Origin: Symsagittifera roscoffensis
Lineage: Eukaryota > Xenacoelomorpha > Acoela > Convolutidae
Assembly (NCBI RefSeq): GCF_963678635.1
Contig: NC_087069.1
Location: 23,160,360-23,224,359, forward strand
Length of the DNA stretch: 64,000 nt
Direction: 5' to 3'
Shown: piece after piece, positions 34,081 to 44,605 of the stretch
Numbering within the stretch: position 1 is the first letter of the stretch
How the letters are laid out: each line of letters opens with the position of its first letter
Position numbers and translations under genes: made by a program
Notes under the pieces: model-generated
Told to the model about the DNA's origin: nothing
What the model saw: only the letters and a program-made list of their open reading frames with translations
Database searches by the model: none

Positions 34081-34942
34081 TTAGATAAGTTTTGTGACTC
34101 GTACCTGTGGATATAGTCAATAGCTTTTGAAAGTTGGAGGTATAGTTCAAATATGGAATAGAAAATTAAAAAAATTTTGCAAAAAATGATTAAGATTATT
34201 ACAAAAGATTCAAAGTATCAAAAAGAAATATGATTAAAAGTTTAAATATCGTTAAAAAGTTTATGAGAATGTTAAGATTTATGTTGACTGGTCGAGAGAA
34301 GAGCATTTAAGAAATGGCTTCTCGATCGAATATTTTTTGTTGTTTGAGGCAATTTTCAAGTGTGGTCGAAATATTTATTGGTTTTTTGACAAGTGGGTTG
34401 AGTTTTGTGAAAAATTGTTGGGGGCAAATTTTATGATGATCGGGAGGTCTTCTTTTTCTTTATTTTTATTTGTCAAATGATCTGGGGTATTTTTGAGATT
34501 TTTATACTTTAGGCTAATTAAAATGGTCGTTCTTTTACTTTAGGCTAATTTAACATATTTGTTTTGGGGGGTATTTGAGGTCTGAGTTGGGGAAATATTG
34601 TTGATCTTTGGGTTATTAGATAAGGGAGGGTTATGATATTATGGTGATATTTATTTTATTTGTCAAGTTGGAGTGGTTTGCTTATTTTTGACCTGGAGGT
34701 CGCAAAGTTATAGTTATAGATATGCCTGGAGTTTAATATCGTTCGTCTAGTTGATTTGGGCTAGAGTTAGAGAAGGTGACGGATTGGATGAATCCTATTG
34801 GCTAATTATGAACTAGAGTCGCTGCGTGTTTGTCAGCATGTTATTTTGAAAAATGAAAGTTCAAAATATTTCAGAGGTGCAAAGATTATGAAACATAAAA
34901 TTAAAGCTGTTTTTGAAATTCGACTTTCTTTAATATTTTAGA
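34081..34942 (-). other. Spacer between integrase and membrane ORF
   Basis: About 860 bases with no open frame of note on the element strand. Retroviral elements often hold a splice acceptor for env in such a position, but I cannot point to one with confidence. Confidence 0.4.
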
Positions 34943-36428
34943 TTATGGGATGAATGTTTTATAGTTTTTACGTGGTTGATTTCTAAGTCGTGATGACTCT
35001 CTAAGTTCTGATTTGTCGATTTGTTCTTGGGGTTTTATTTTTTCTGTCATTTTTCTATTTTTTCTTTCTTTTTGAGGTATATTTTGATCTAGCTTTGAAG
35101 TATTGTTTTTTATTGTAGTTGATTTTTTATTTTGGATTTCGGGATGAATGTCATGTTGGTTTTGTGTTTCATTTTCTGTATGTGGGTTATTTTGAATAAC
35201 TTTTAAACCTGTGAAAGAATATAATTGAGTTAATTCGCGTAGTGCGTATTCTTTTGGGTAATAAGGTAATAGGTTGTTTCGATGTTGAACAATTTCTTTT
35301 TGGTCTGAGTCGGTGATTTTATATGTGACATCAGTGGGTTTGGCAATTATTTGGTATGGTCCTTTACGAAGGGGTTGTAATTTTTTAAAAAATCCTTTTT
35401 GAGTGTTAAAATTGGGTATTAAAACAAATGTTCCAATTTTTAAATCGGAGGCTGGTGTAAAGCGTGAATTTATTTGTTCATTAATGTTTTGCCTTTGTAA
35501 CAACTTTTTTGTTACTTTTTGGTAAATTTCATTGTGTTTTTTATCTCTGTTTAAAATCCATTCGGTGTGTGTACCGGAGGCTAATTTAAGAATTTGTGGG
35601 TGATGAAAATGATCTTCATCATGTGTGTATAAAGGTAGGTTATAACAAATTGAGTCTTTATTCGGTTGACAATGACTTTGTGCATTTTTATGAGAGTTTG
35701 CTGTAAACATAATTGGTTTGCGTGGCTTTTGATTAAAAACCATTTCATATGGTGACATTCCTAGAGTTGTCGTGATTTGTGAATTATATGCTAAGGGAAA
35801 TAGTTTTACATCTGCTGACCATTCGGTGTATCTTGTATCATTTCCATTGATGATACATCTGAGATATTCTTGTAGTGAACGGTTCATACCTCCGACTAAG
35901 CCGTTTGTCCAAGGTGCGTGAGATGTACGTGGTTTGTGTTTGATGTTATATAAATGACATAGTGTGATGATTTCATTATTTATGAATTCCGTACCGTTGT
36001 CTGTAACTAAAATTTCTGGTAGTCCGAATTTGGCTATCCAGTGTTCATAAAGTGTTGTGTAAGCGTAATAAGCGTTACAATGTGGTACTGGGTTAAGTGC
36101 TACATAATGTGTAAATGCGTCAACAATTACCATAATGTAGGAGTTTCCTTCGGATGATGGTGAAATTGGTCCTTTTGTATCAAATGAAATACGGTGGTTA
36201 AAGTACAAACTTTGTCCTTTAAAATCTTGTTTTTGTGCTATTTGTTTTTGATTTGGATAAGGTTTATTGAGCTGACATACTATACAATCATTGCATAGTA
36301 CTTTTATCCAAAATGGTGCATTTGAAAAAGAAAAGTTTTGTATGAAATTTGAATATGTTTTCTCTGATCCAGAGTGTCCTTTAATGTTTTGTGTATGTGA
36401 AATATTAAAGCTATGAGAATCATACTTA
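34943..36428 (-). CDS. Integrase of copy 1 (catalytic Glu replaced by Gly)
   Basis: The frame carries an N-terminal HHCC zinc finger (His residues in SHTQNIKGHSG; Cys in LCNDCIVCQ), the rve core and a C-terminal GPY/F-type module (RKGPYQII...NNLLPYYP). Catalytic Asp residues are in ISFDTKGP and VTDNGTEF. Exactly 35 residues after the second Asp, where the third acidic residue belongs, the sequence is GLVGGMNRS: Gly in place of Glu, explained by one A-to-G change (codon GGA). It is joined to the RT frame by a one-base frame break near 36,425. It ends with a basic tail. The enzyme should be inactive for strand transfer as sequenced. Confidence 0.85.
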
Positions 36429-39400
36429 AAGGGAGACAGGGAACTGTAGATTCATTTAATTGGTATTCTAGAAGGTCTGTGTTTTCATTAATTGTTGTAT
36501 TATTAAATTTTCGAAAATATCGGAGGAGTGTTTTATTTCCTAAAATAGTTGTATCTGCCTTTACGGGTTTAGTTTTATATTTGTGCCATGATTTTAGTTG
36601 TCTAATTATTGGGTCAAGATTTTGATATTGTTTCAAAGTATTAATTGTAATTTTATCTGTTGGGGGGTGAAAAATGTTTTCAATTTCTAATTTAGATAAA
36701 GGAATTGTATCAAGTGGGTCATGGAGGTCAAAAACTTGATTTATTGTGTATTTTGAATCGTTTGTTTGTGGTCCTGATAAATTTATTTTATCAGTTAGAT
36801 TTTCTTTTTCAATTAACGGAAAAAGGTCTTTTTTATGCGGGTGTTGTTTTACTCTTTTTTGTTGGGTGTTATTTTTTATCCATTGTGAATATGGAATTGG
36901 TTTAAAAGTTGATGTTCCAAGTAGATCAACTTCGTAGTGGTTATTTTGGCAATCTAAATAAAGTGGGAAGTGTTGTAGATTATTTATCTGTGATTGTTCA
37001 ACGTCAGTTTTTACTGCATATTTGCATTCTAGTCGGGGTGATGTTTCGTTTTCTGCAAGGTAAAATTTTTTATTTTTGGGTATTTCAACTGTAGTTTTAC
37101 GTGTAAGTAATTCAGGTGGTGTATTTCGACTTAAAGTGTCTGGTAATGCAAAATTCTTTCCTGCTGTCCAAACTATAAGTAAGTTTGGGAATTTCATTAG
37201 AATTAATTGAAATCTATAAACTCGGTGATTTGGATTGGATTTTTGTGTAAAGAGAAAAATGATTGGTTTGTGATCTGTGAATAGAATTGTTGGATGTTTT
37301 GATCCAAGTATCAGAAATTCATATTCTGTTAGTGTATATATTATGGCTGTACATTCTCTCATTAGAGTTGAGAGTCGTAGCTCTGCATGAGTGAATAATC
37401 GAGAATATGCTGATATAAGATTCATTTTGTTTGTACCATTGTGTGATTGTAATAATGCTGCGCCGATGCCAAAATTCGAAGCATCGCACATTGCATAGAA
37501 TGGTTGATTTGGATCTGGAATTGTATTCGAAATTTGTTCAGTTAAGAGTTTTTTAATTTCTTCAAATCGTGCTTGATGTTCTGTGTTCCATTCAAAATTA
37601 TTTTGTTGTCTGAGTATATTATAGAATGGTCTTAGGTATAATTGCATTTTATAGACGTATTTGCTTAAAAAATTTAACATTCCAAGGAATTCTTGGATTT
37701 TCTTTTTGTTTGTTGGTGGTTGGAGCTTCTGAATAGCATCAATGCGTGATTTTAATTGAGTGATTAATTTTCTTTCTATATTTTGTCCTAAGAATTTAAC
37801 TCGTGTTAAAAAGAAGTGTGATTTATCGGGGGCGGCCTTCAGATTTTCGTTCTGAAGTATTTTGTGATAGTGTTCTAAAACATTGAACATTTCTTCTTTT
37901 GTATGTGATTGCATAAAAACATCGTCTAAATAGGTGATTGCGTTTTTCTTGAGTATTAGTGGTCTAAAAATTTTGCTCATAAAAGCTGAAAATGCTGCTG
38001 GTCCTATGGATATTCCATAGAATAGGCGGTTGAATTCATATTGCTGATTTCCAATAACAAATTGTTTTAAGCGTCGCGATTGTTCATCTAGTGGCATTTG
38101 ATTATATGCACTATTCATATCTGCGGTTGTAAAATATTTTCCGTTTATTTTTGTTAAAATAACTTGTATTGGTTCTATAGGCCAATTACATTTTGATTCG
38201 TCTATTAGTGAATTAAGATATCTAGCGTCTAGAACTATTTTTAATGATTCTCCTTTTGCTAGGATGATAACAATGTTGATAAATGTGTTACCTTTTGGTT
38301 GTTCTTCTTTGCTTACCGGTGATATAATTTTGTATTGTTCTAAAATATCGAGTAATCTGTTCACTTTATCGTGTAAATGAATTGGTACTTTACTTGCTCT
38401 TTGTTTTTTGAAAACTGCGTCAGGTTTTAATGGGAGATGTAGTGATGAACTGATTTTGCCAACATCAAATTTGGATGTTGCATAGACTGATGAATATTTT
38501 ATTAGCTGTTTGGCTAACTTATAAAATTCGTCTTGTGTTATTTGTGAATGTTGGAAGTTAAACATTGTTAAAAATTTCTGTTGATTCTCTGTATAGTTAT
38601 TTATGTTGAATGTAGGTTTGAAATATGGGGTTTTTGTGAAATAATCTGTATTTCTTTTTTCATTACTTGTGATTTTGAAAAACTTATGGATAGGTTTGAA
38701 TTCAAAGTCTGACATATAGAGTTGTTGTTTATTTTGTTTTTTATCATATTGGTGAACTTGTTTTATTGAAAAATTATATATGTTTCCTGATAGTGGTTTC
38801 AGGTGTTTTCTTTGTTGGTTATATATTGGATAAAATTTTGAAAAGAATGGTGGTTGTTTATTTAATCTTTGAAAAAATGTTAGGGATGTGTCTTTTGTTT
38901 TTGTGTATTTATCTTTGATAAGTATTTTACTATTCAAGATGTTGATTGTTGGTATATATTTAGAGATAAATGGTATTCCAATGATATTGTGTTTAATATC
39001 AGTGATATGAAATATTTGTTTAAATGGTTTATTTAAAATTTTATTTTGCTCTATTGTTCTTGTGGGGAGAAGAAATAATTGAATTTTTCCATAGTTTACC
39101 AATGTTGATCCTTGTGCTGTTGCTAGTTTACTGGAGGTTTCAAGAGGTGTTAGTTTTGGGTGTAATGTTTTTATCTCATTCCATGTGGGAATGTTTATTA
39201 TGTTTGATTCTGCTCCTGAATCAATTAAAAAATCAATTTCAAGATCTGGTGGTTGAAATTCTTTGTTTCTTGGACTTTCTATAAGAAATGGTATTGTCCA
39301 AATTTTTTCTTTGGGTTGTTCTTTTTGTATATTTTGATAGATGTGATTTGTATTCAAGCATTTTGTTTTGTCATTTTCATTGGATTGATTTGTAGTGTTG

Positions 39401-39528
39401 ATTTCGTTAGTTTCTTGTGCCGTTTGTGTGGAATGGATGGGTTCAATATAATAATTGTGAAGGAGTTCTAATTGATTTTCATATATATGTGATGAAAAAG
39501 GTTGTTCATATATAAGGTTCGTAGTCAT
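36304..39528 (-). CDS. pol: Pol: protease, reverse transcriptase, RNase H
   Basis: 1,074 codons from ATG 39,528. Retropepsin active site DSGA at residues 103-106. RT has its first catalytic Asp in FTTADMNSAY (D470), the RLFYGISIGPAAF block, and YLDD at 533-536. RNase H has CDAS (D682), RECTAIIY (E725) and FTDHKP (D752), then the connection VWTAGKNFALPDTLSR. This order is standard for Ty3/gypsy Pol. The last 40 or so codons are out of the integrase frame, and the shift lies in a short A run near 36,425. The start overlaps the end of the nucleocapsid frame by about 15 bases in the +1 frame, as in elements that use a frameshift or reinitiation. Confidence 0.92.
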   Translation of the reverse strand: MTTNLIYEQPFSSHIYENQLELLHNYYIEPIHSTQTAQETNEINTTNQSNENDKTKCLNTNHIYQNIQKEQPKEKIWTIPFLIESPRNKEFQPPDLEIDFLIDSGAESNIINIPTWNEIKTLHPKLTPLETSSKLATAQGSTLVNYGKIQLFLLPTRTIEQNKILNKPFKQIFHITDIKHNIIGIPFISKYIPTINILNSKILIKDKYTKTKDTSLTFFQRLNKQPPFFSKFYPIYNQQRKHLKPLSGNIYNFSIKQVHQYDKKQNKQQLYMSDFEFKPIHKFFKITSNEKRNTDYFTKTPYFKPTFNINNYTENQQKFLTMFNFQHSQITQDEFYKLAKQLIKYSSVYATSKFDVGKISSSLHLPLKPDAVFKKQRASKVPIHLHDKVNRLLDILEQYKIISPVSKEEQPKGNTFINIVIILAKGESLKIVLDARYLNSLIDESKCNWPIEPIQVILTKINGKYFTTADMNSAYNQMPLDEQSRRLKQFVIGNQQYEFNRLFYGISIGPAAFSAFMSKIFRPLILKKNAITYLDDVFMQSHTKEEMFNVLEHYHKILQNENLKAAPDKSHFFLTRVKFLGQNIERKLITQLKSRIDAIQKLQPPTNKKKIQEFLGMLNFLSKYVYKMQLYLRPFYNILRQQNNFEWNTEHQARFEEIKKLLTEQISNTIPDPNQPFYAMCDASNFGIGAALLQSHNGTNKMNLISAYSRLFTHAELRLSTLMRECTAIIYTLTEYEFLILGSKHPTILFTDHKPIIFLFTQKSNPNHRVYRFQLILMKFPNLLIVWTAGKNFALPDTLSRNTPPELLTRKTTVEIPKNKKFYLAENETSPRLECKYAVKTDVEQSQINNLQHFPLYLDCQNNHYEVDLLGTSTFKPIPYSQWIKNNTQQKRVKQHPHKKDLFPLIEKENLTDKINLSGPQTNDSKYTINQVFDLHDPLDTIPLSKLEIENIFHPPTDKITINTLKQYQNLDPIIRQLKSWHKYKTKPVKADTTILGNKTLLRYFRKFNNTTINENTDLLEYQLNESTVPCLPLSMILIALIFHIHKTLKDTLDQRKHIQISYKTFLFQMHHFG

Positions 39529-40525
39529 TTTCGACTGCTATCATATTGATGGAGATAGTGTTTTCTGTATCACTTTCTGAATCTGATGATCCACAGTTTA
39601 TTTGATTTAGTTGTAGTTTGTCATTTACTGTGTCATCAATACCTGGGGGGTCTAATGTTGTTTCTGGATTTGATTGTACGTGATTAATATGTCTTTGATG
39701 TTTAGGTGTACTACTTCTGTGGCGATTGTTAAAATTATTATAATGGTTATTATTTCTGTGTGGTGATTGGGAATAATTTCTATAACGATTATTATAACTT
39801 GAATGTCAATTTTGTGAATTGTTTCGTGATCTGTTTTGATAATTATCGTTTGGTCTGTTATAGTTTGATCTGTTATATGAGTTATTCCTTGATCGATTGT
39901 TCGGGTAATTCTGATTTCGGTTGTTTGAATAACTTCTATTTCGATTATTGGAGTAGTTTCTATTTCTATTATATGATGAGTTTCGTGACTGATTGTTTGG
40001 ATAGTATTTATTCCTTGATTGGGAATTAGATCTAGAAACAAATTGTGTTGTATTCGAATTTGATCTGGAGTAGTTATTTTGACTATTTGGTCTATTGTAA
40101 TGATTTTGTGACGAATTTTGTGTATTTCTTCGTTCTGGTGATCTTCCTCTATAACTTGAGTTATATGGTGATTTAGTTCTCGTGTAATTGGTATTGTTCG
40201 GAAGTGGTTTTCCTGAACTGTTGTTGCTGTATACATTTTTGTTTGGTAGATTTTGATCTTTCTTCATGTATTGATAGAATGATTTATTTGGTTCTTTATA
40301 TTTTTGAGGTTTGTTTTGATTGTCCTGTTGTTTTTGTCTACATTCAGAAATACTATGTCCGTATCGTCGGCAATAATTACACCATTTTTTGAAAGATGGT
40401 TTGCCTTTAAAGTTTGGGTGTTTTTCATAAATATTGAGTATTTCAGTGTTTTTTTTCAACGAGGTCTGTATCTGATTCCTGTATATTGTTGATATTTGTG
40501 GTATTTGTTTCAATTCGGTTAACAT
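39514..40525 (-). CDS. Nucleocapsid frame with CCHC zinc knuckle
   Basis: Overlaps the gag end in the +1 frame. A classic CX2CX4HX4C knuckle (CNYCRRYGHSISEC) is followed by about 150 residues of Asn/Arg/Ser/Tyr repeats (NRNRNYSNN type) suited to RNA binding. The frame meets TGA at 39,806 but stays open beyond it with the same composition for about 97 more codons. It becomes acidic and ends at TGA 39,514, overlapping pol. The internal TGA stands at an Arg-rich place, so a CGA-to-TGA change is likely. The join to gag is at an A8 run (40,449-40,456) followed by CAC TGA. Confidence 0.75.
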
Positions 40526-42905
40526 ATTGTAATTTCAGATTTTCTGTTTCTTCAAGTTTCATTGTGATTTCCGCTTGCTCTAGTTTGTCTACTAGTTTTC
40601 GAAAATCTAAATCGGGCTCTCGAATTGAGGAGGGATGGGATGCTCTCTTTTTTATTGCTATTTTCCTTAATTGAGGTGTTAAGGTCATCATTAAGATTTC
40701 TGTCATTTTTGTGTTTTTATAGTCGTGTGTATTTAATGAATATGCTTTTCGAACTAGTGTTTCGATACTTACTGCTAATTGTTTGATGGTTTCATTTGGT
40801 AATCTGCGAATTTCATTACATAAAACTCTTTGTTGTTGTTTGTTTCTTTCGGAGTCAAACATTTTTGAAAATTCTTGTGTAAATCTTTTCCATTTTGATT
40901 TTATTTCTATAGGCAATACTGAAAACCATTTTTGGACTGCGCCGTCTAAGGTTGTCTGTATCAACGCTGTGCGTCGATGTATCCAATTTTGATGTAGTGG
41001 CGTATTAATTGGTTCAGGTCCTATATTTAAAATTAAACTTGCTGTTACTGCATTTAAATAATCATCTACAGAATATTCAGGGTCTGTTCCTGTGAATACC
41101 ATTAATGGTTTGTTTGATGTTATTGATGATCCACCCATAAGGTATGGATTCATTGTCATTTGTAATGATTCTGCGGCATTTGGCATTTGTGAAAAATTTG
41201 AAAGTTGATTTTTTGTTATTTCGTGTTGTTGAAGGTAATATGGGAGTGGTATTTCATTTTGCATTTGTGTTGGTTGATACGAGTGTGTAATCATTGGGTT
41301 TTGTGGCTGAATTGGTTGAAAAGATTGTGTATTAATTGGGTTTTGCATTTGTATTGGTTGTTGATTTTGTGTATCTATTGGGTGTGGAGAAAAAATTCTA
41401 TGATATGTATGTGGTTTCTGCACTCTTTGTCCACGATATTCTTGAGTGTATGGTGCAAATATATCTGGTTGTAAATAATCATCATCAGAGGATAGATAAT
41501 GAGGTGCTTGTTTTTTATTTTTATTCTGTTGAAAGAATGGAAAATTATCACTACGATCCTGTGGAGGATGTGAATTAGTTTGAAAATTTACTGAGTTGGT
41601 TGTTGTCATTGGATTATCCCAATATTGAGATCTTATCTGATTATTATGATTTTGTCGTGGGGGATAGTTTGTTTTTGATGAATGTGTGTAATTATAATTG
41701 TGTTCCGCAAAAGTGTTTCTTGTGATTGTTCTGCGTGTTTTTGACGGTATTGTCATGGGTCTATATGTTTGATAATCCATTTGTGAATATTTTGGAGCAA
41801 CCGAAGGTTTAACGGTTGATTGTAAGGTTACCTGTGCTAGTGAAGTGTTTGTATTTCTTGGTGTTGTTAAATTTGGACGTATCGGTGAAATACTTTGTTG
41901 TGTAGTTGTTGTTGTTTGGACGATTTCTTCATTTATGAAGTGTGATGGTGTCTGAATATCTTGTTGAGTGAGATTCCTAGTTCCATTAAGATTTTCATTG
42001 TGTATGACGGTCGAATTTAAACTGTTATTTCGCGTATCAGGTAAAAATGTATTGTAGTTTAATGGTGTTGCATCAATGGTTAATGGTACTACTCTTACAT
42101 AATCTCTTGCATAAGATATTGTACTTATTGCTTGACTTGAGATTGATTGTGGGATATTTATGAATGCATAATGAGACCATTCGGGGTCCCAAATGTAGTC
42201 TGATTGTTCTGTGATGGCGGTATCATCGTTTGAATTTTGAGGTCTAAAATTTTTTCTTGCTTGTGAAATTAAATCTATATTATGTGTGAAATAATCTATT
42301 ATAAACCATGCCAAAATTTTTTGTAAGTCATGTTTTGTATGTTGTGAAACTTCATCTTTAGTGAAATTTTCTTTAATTATATGTAGGAAAGTTGAAAATA
42401 GTGTAATTTCATGTCGTACCCTTATATGTTTGGATGTCTCTGTCGGTGAGACATTTGAGATTGGGGTTTCGTTTTCTAATATTGAAATATAACTATATAT
42501 TATTGCAAAAACTTCATTAGTAAATATGGAGTTTGCTCTTTGTGAGTTATGATATTGTATGCTTTCTATATATTCTAAGAATACTTTTGAAAATTCTAAG
42601 TCAAGATCGTCTGTTTGAATTACATATCTGCGGTGATTCGGGTTTGGTGTACTGAATTCTATGGTGTAGATTCCGTATTGTTGTGTTAAATTACATATAT
42701 ATTTCAGATAGTGATCAATAATTTGTCTTTTGATTTTTACATCTGGGAACTCTGCTTTACATGGGCTGATTCCGGGTTCAAACAAATTTAGGAGTAAATT
42801 TTTGCAAAAGTCATGCTGTCCTCTATTATCGGGTGCATCTACGAGGAAGGGGTAGATATCGTCATCATCTGGACTATCTTCACTTGGACTGTGTGTTTGG
42901 CTCAT
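40443..42905 (-). CDS. gag: Gag of copy 1
   Basis: 820 codons from ATG 42,905. The N-terminal 300 residues start acidic (SPSEDSPDDDDIYPF) and are highly similar to the second copy at 62,788. A Pro/Gln/Thr-rich linker of about 250 residues follows. A Ty3/gypsy-type capsid domain then starts near residue 590 (MVFTGTDPEYSVDDYL, later GAVQKWFSVLP and FTQEFSKMFDSERN). The usual C-terminal zinc knuckle is not in this frame but in the overlapping +1 frame. At 820 residues plus the knuckle it is much larger than usual Gag; the N-terminal half is family-specific. It is intact in this copy. Confidence 0.85.
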   Translation of the reverse strand: MSQTHSPSEDSPDDDDIYPFLVDAPDNRGQHDFCKNLLLNLFEPGISPCKAEFPDVKIKRQIIDHYLKYICNLTQQYGIYTIEFSTPNPNHRRYVIQTDDLDLEFSKVFLEYIESIQYHNSQRANSIFTNEVFAIIYSYISILENETPISNVSPTETSKHIRVRHEITLFSTFLHIIKENFTKDEVSQHTKHDLQKILAWFIIDYFTHNIDLISQARKNFRPQNSNDDTAITEQSDYIWDPEWSHYAFINIPQSISSQAISTISYARDYVRVVPLTIDATPLNYNTFLPDTRNNSLNSTVIHNENLNGTRNLTQQDIQTPSHFINEEIVQTTTTTQQSISPIRPNLTTPRNTNTSLAQVTLQSTVKPSVAPKYSQMDYQTYRPMTIPSKTRRTITRNTFAEHNYNYTHSSKTNYPPRQNHNNQIRSQYWDNPMTTTNSVNFQTNSHPPQDRSDNFPFFQQNKNKKQAPHYLSSDDDYLQPDIFAPYTQEYRGQRVQKPHTYHRIFSPHPIDTQNQQPIQMQNPINTQSFQPIQPQNPMITHSYQPTQMQNEIPLPYYLQQHEITKNQLSNFSQMPNAAESLQMTMNPYLMGGSSITSNKPLMVFTGTDPEYSVDDYLNAVTASLILNIGPEPINTPLHQNWIHRRTALIQTTLDGAVQKWFSVLPIEIKSKWKRFTQEFSKMFDSERNKQQQRVLCNEIRRLPNETIKQLAVSIETLVRKAYSLNTHDYKNTKMTEILMMTLTPQLRKIAIKKRASHPSSIREPDLDFRKLVDKLEQAEITMKLEETENLKLQYVNRIETNTTNINNIQESDTDLVEKKH

Positions 42906-43356
42906 TTTTTCGTTTAATGACTGTTAATAGGTAATTATCGATGTGTCTAATTGGTTGATTCCAATTATACAAGTGTACTGGTTTGTGTTTATATTGCTTT
43001 TTTATTCTTCTTTTTCCTCTTTTCGATGAATTTGAAGTTGTTTCTGAGTCTGAAAAATATAATTGATCGTGAATGGGGCAATTTTTATCAATAGATTCTT
43101 TTAATTTATAAAGTTCGTCTAAATTGCTGGCTTCTGATTCGGAAAATGCGTTTTTATTTTTGGAAAATCTTTTTCGTGTTATTTGTCTTTGTTTGGTTAT
43201 TATTTTCTTTTTTTAGTGTTTGTCGTTTTGTTCTAATATATCCGTTTGTCGTTTTGTTTGTGTATGAGGTGTGATTACAAGGTCGTATTTTTTGTTATCT
43301 ATTTCACAGTTGTGTAAAACGATTGTTTGTTTGTTTCCCAGATTTTTAAATGACAT
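42881..43356 (-). pseudogene. Basic pre-gag ORF, broken in copy 1
   Basis: Counterpart of the intact 155-codon ORF at 62,346-62,813. The ATG at 43,356 begins the same protein (MSFKNLGNKQT). A roughly 10-base insertion, which looks like a local duplication of 'aaacgacaaac', shifts the frame, and it stops at 43,215-43,213. The rest of the protein is recognisable in another frame up to the gag start. The loss appears specific to this copy. Confidence 0.7.
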
Positions 43357-44284
43357 AAGGTTTAGGATGACGGATGCAAAAAGTTGTTAGATGATTTCTA
43401 TTTTCTTAAACTGTTAGTCCTTACGATTTTTTGGTTAGCTTAACCTGGGTCTATTTGTTCAGGGTTGGAGAGAAAAGTATATCGATTCCGAAGAATGATT
43501 TTTTATTTTCTCGTGGCTAGTATAAGCTAAGGTTTTAACTTACTTAATCTTACTTAGGGGTAGTGATTGTGTTCAAGGGTTGGAGAATAGTAAATCGATC
43601 CACAAGGTTCAGGTATAATTAGAACGCGAGTAGTTCGTTAGATACTATTTTAAACTTACTAAGTCTAAGATTTATCCTGGGTCTGATAAGAGGAGGGTTC
43701 AAGTGAAGGATGAATAACCGAAGTTCTTCACTGTTTATCCTAATTTGAATGATTAGTTTTGTTCAAAAATTTCTATTGGTCTTGGGTTTTTTGAAAGGGT
43801 TGGATAGTGAATCGACGTTTGAGGTCGTTAGACACTAGCTAAGTGGGTGGGGGAGAACAACATTGTTCTTTTTGATCCAAGGATAGGCCTTGATGATCAA
43901 GTTTTAATTTATTTAAATAGAAAATTAATTAAGATCCAAGGATAAGCCTTGATGATCTGATTTTAAAATTAAGTGAATTTAAGTTTAAAATGGTTTAAAT
44001 TTATTTAAGAAAAAGATTTAGTGTTTTAATGATATTAGTGAGCTTATGATTGCTGTTATGTTTTAGGTGATGAAGCTGGGACAACTGATGATTTTATGAT
44101 TACTAACAGTTTATTGTCATGCTACTAATTTTTGTTTTGATTTTCAATAAATATTTTCCAAACATGTTTTATATAATACTGCAGAATTTTAGGAAAACGA
44201 TCTGAGATCTTTTTATCAATCGTTATTGTATATTAATAGTTTTGTTTAGCGCCTGAAATGATTATGAAGATTGACTTCAAAATT
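43357..44284 (-). other. Untranslated leader of copy 1 with twin hairpins
   Basis: No coding frame. Two near-identical 25-base hairpin units lie at 43,874-43,898 and 43,933-43,957: CAAGG and CCTTG arms around a 5-base loop, bracketed by GATC. Both are kept in the second copy at 61,745-61,769 and 61,805-61,829. Repeated CCAACCCT and ACCCAGG motifs also occur. The place and conservation fit an RNA packaging or dimerisation signal; that is inference. Confidence 0.55.
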
Positions 44285-44518
44285 TTATGTTTGTAAATGA
44301 AAATCTAAATTCATTGCTAATAAAATTCTAAATATAAAAGTTTGTGTTGGCTTTTGCCGTACTATCATATAACTATTTGGTAAAATTCTACTTTGTCGTA
44401 TGTCGTCTCTGGTTCGAGGTCTTCTTCCAATTCCGGGTAGTTCTCTTATCGTTCGGAATATTGGCTTTGATCTATTGAGTCGTAGAGACATATCGATTAA
44501 ATTATCGTCGTATAACAT
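44285..44518 (-). CDS. Conserved 77-codon leader ORF (copy 1)
   Basis: Starts 88 bases after the 5' LTR. Same length as the ORF at 61,183-61,416, with no indels. Codon by codon I count 12 silent and 9 amino-acid changes out of 77. Replacement sites outnumber silent sites about three to one, so this indicates purifying selection on a protein. The product is basic and Arg/Leu rich (RSKPIFRTIRELPGIGRR), with a conserved C-terminal half (FIFRILLAMNLDF). I recognise no family. It may be a regulatory uORF or a small accessory protein. Confidence 0.6.
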   Translation of the reverse strand: MLYDDNLIDMSLRLNRSKPIFRTIRELPGIGRRPRTRDDIRQSRILPNSYMIVRQKPTQTFIFRILLAMNLDFHLQT

Positions 44519-44585
44519 TTTAAAAATGTTTTGTCTAAATTCTAATCTATTTTTGGTTAATTCTAAGCTATTAAGGTCTTGTTCG

Positions 44586-44603
44586 AGACTTATGGTCGCA
44601 CCA
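44586..44603 (-). promoter_or_regulatory. Primer-binding site of copy 1
   Basis: In element orientation the LTR end CA is followed by TC and then TGGTGCGACCATAAGTCT, which starts with the TGG complementary to tRNA CCA. The same 18 bases follow the LTR of the second copy (61,097). I could not assign the tRNA: it would end in GGTCGCACCA. Confidence 0.75.
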
Positions 44604-44605
44604 GA

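Noticed and set aside
39652-40236. 194-codon minus-strand frame rich in Ile/Thr/His
   Set aside because: Shadow of the Asn/Arg-rich nucleocapsid repeats read in another frame.
43874-43957. Repeat-spacer pattern resembling a CRISPR
   Set aside because: Only two hairpin units in a eukaryotic retroelement leader, no cas genes.
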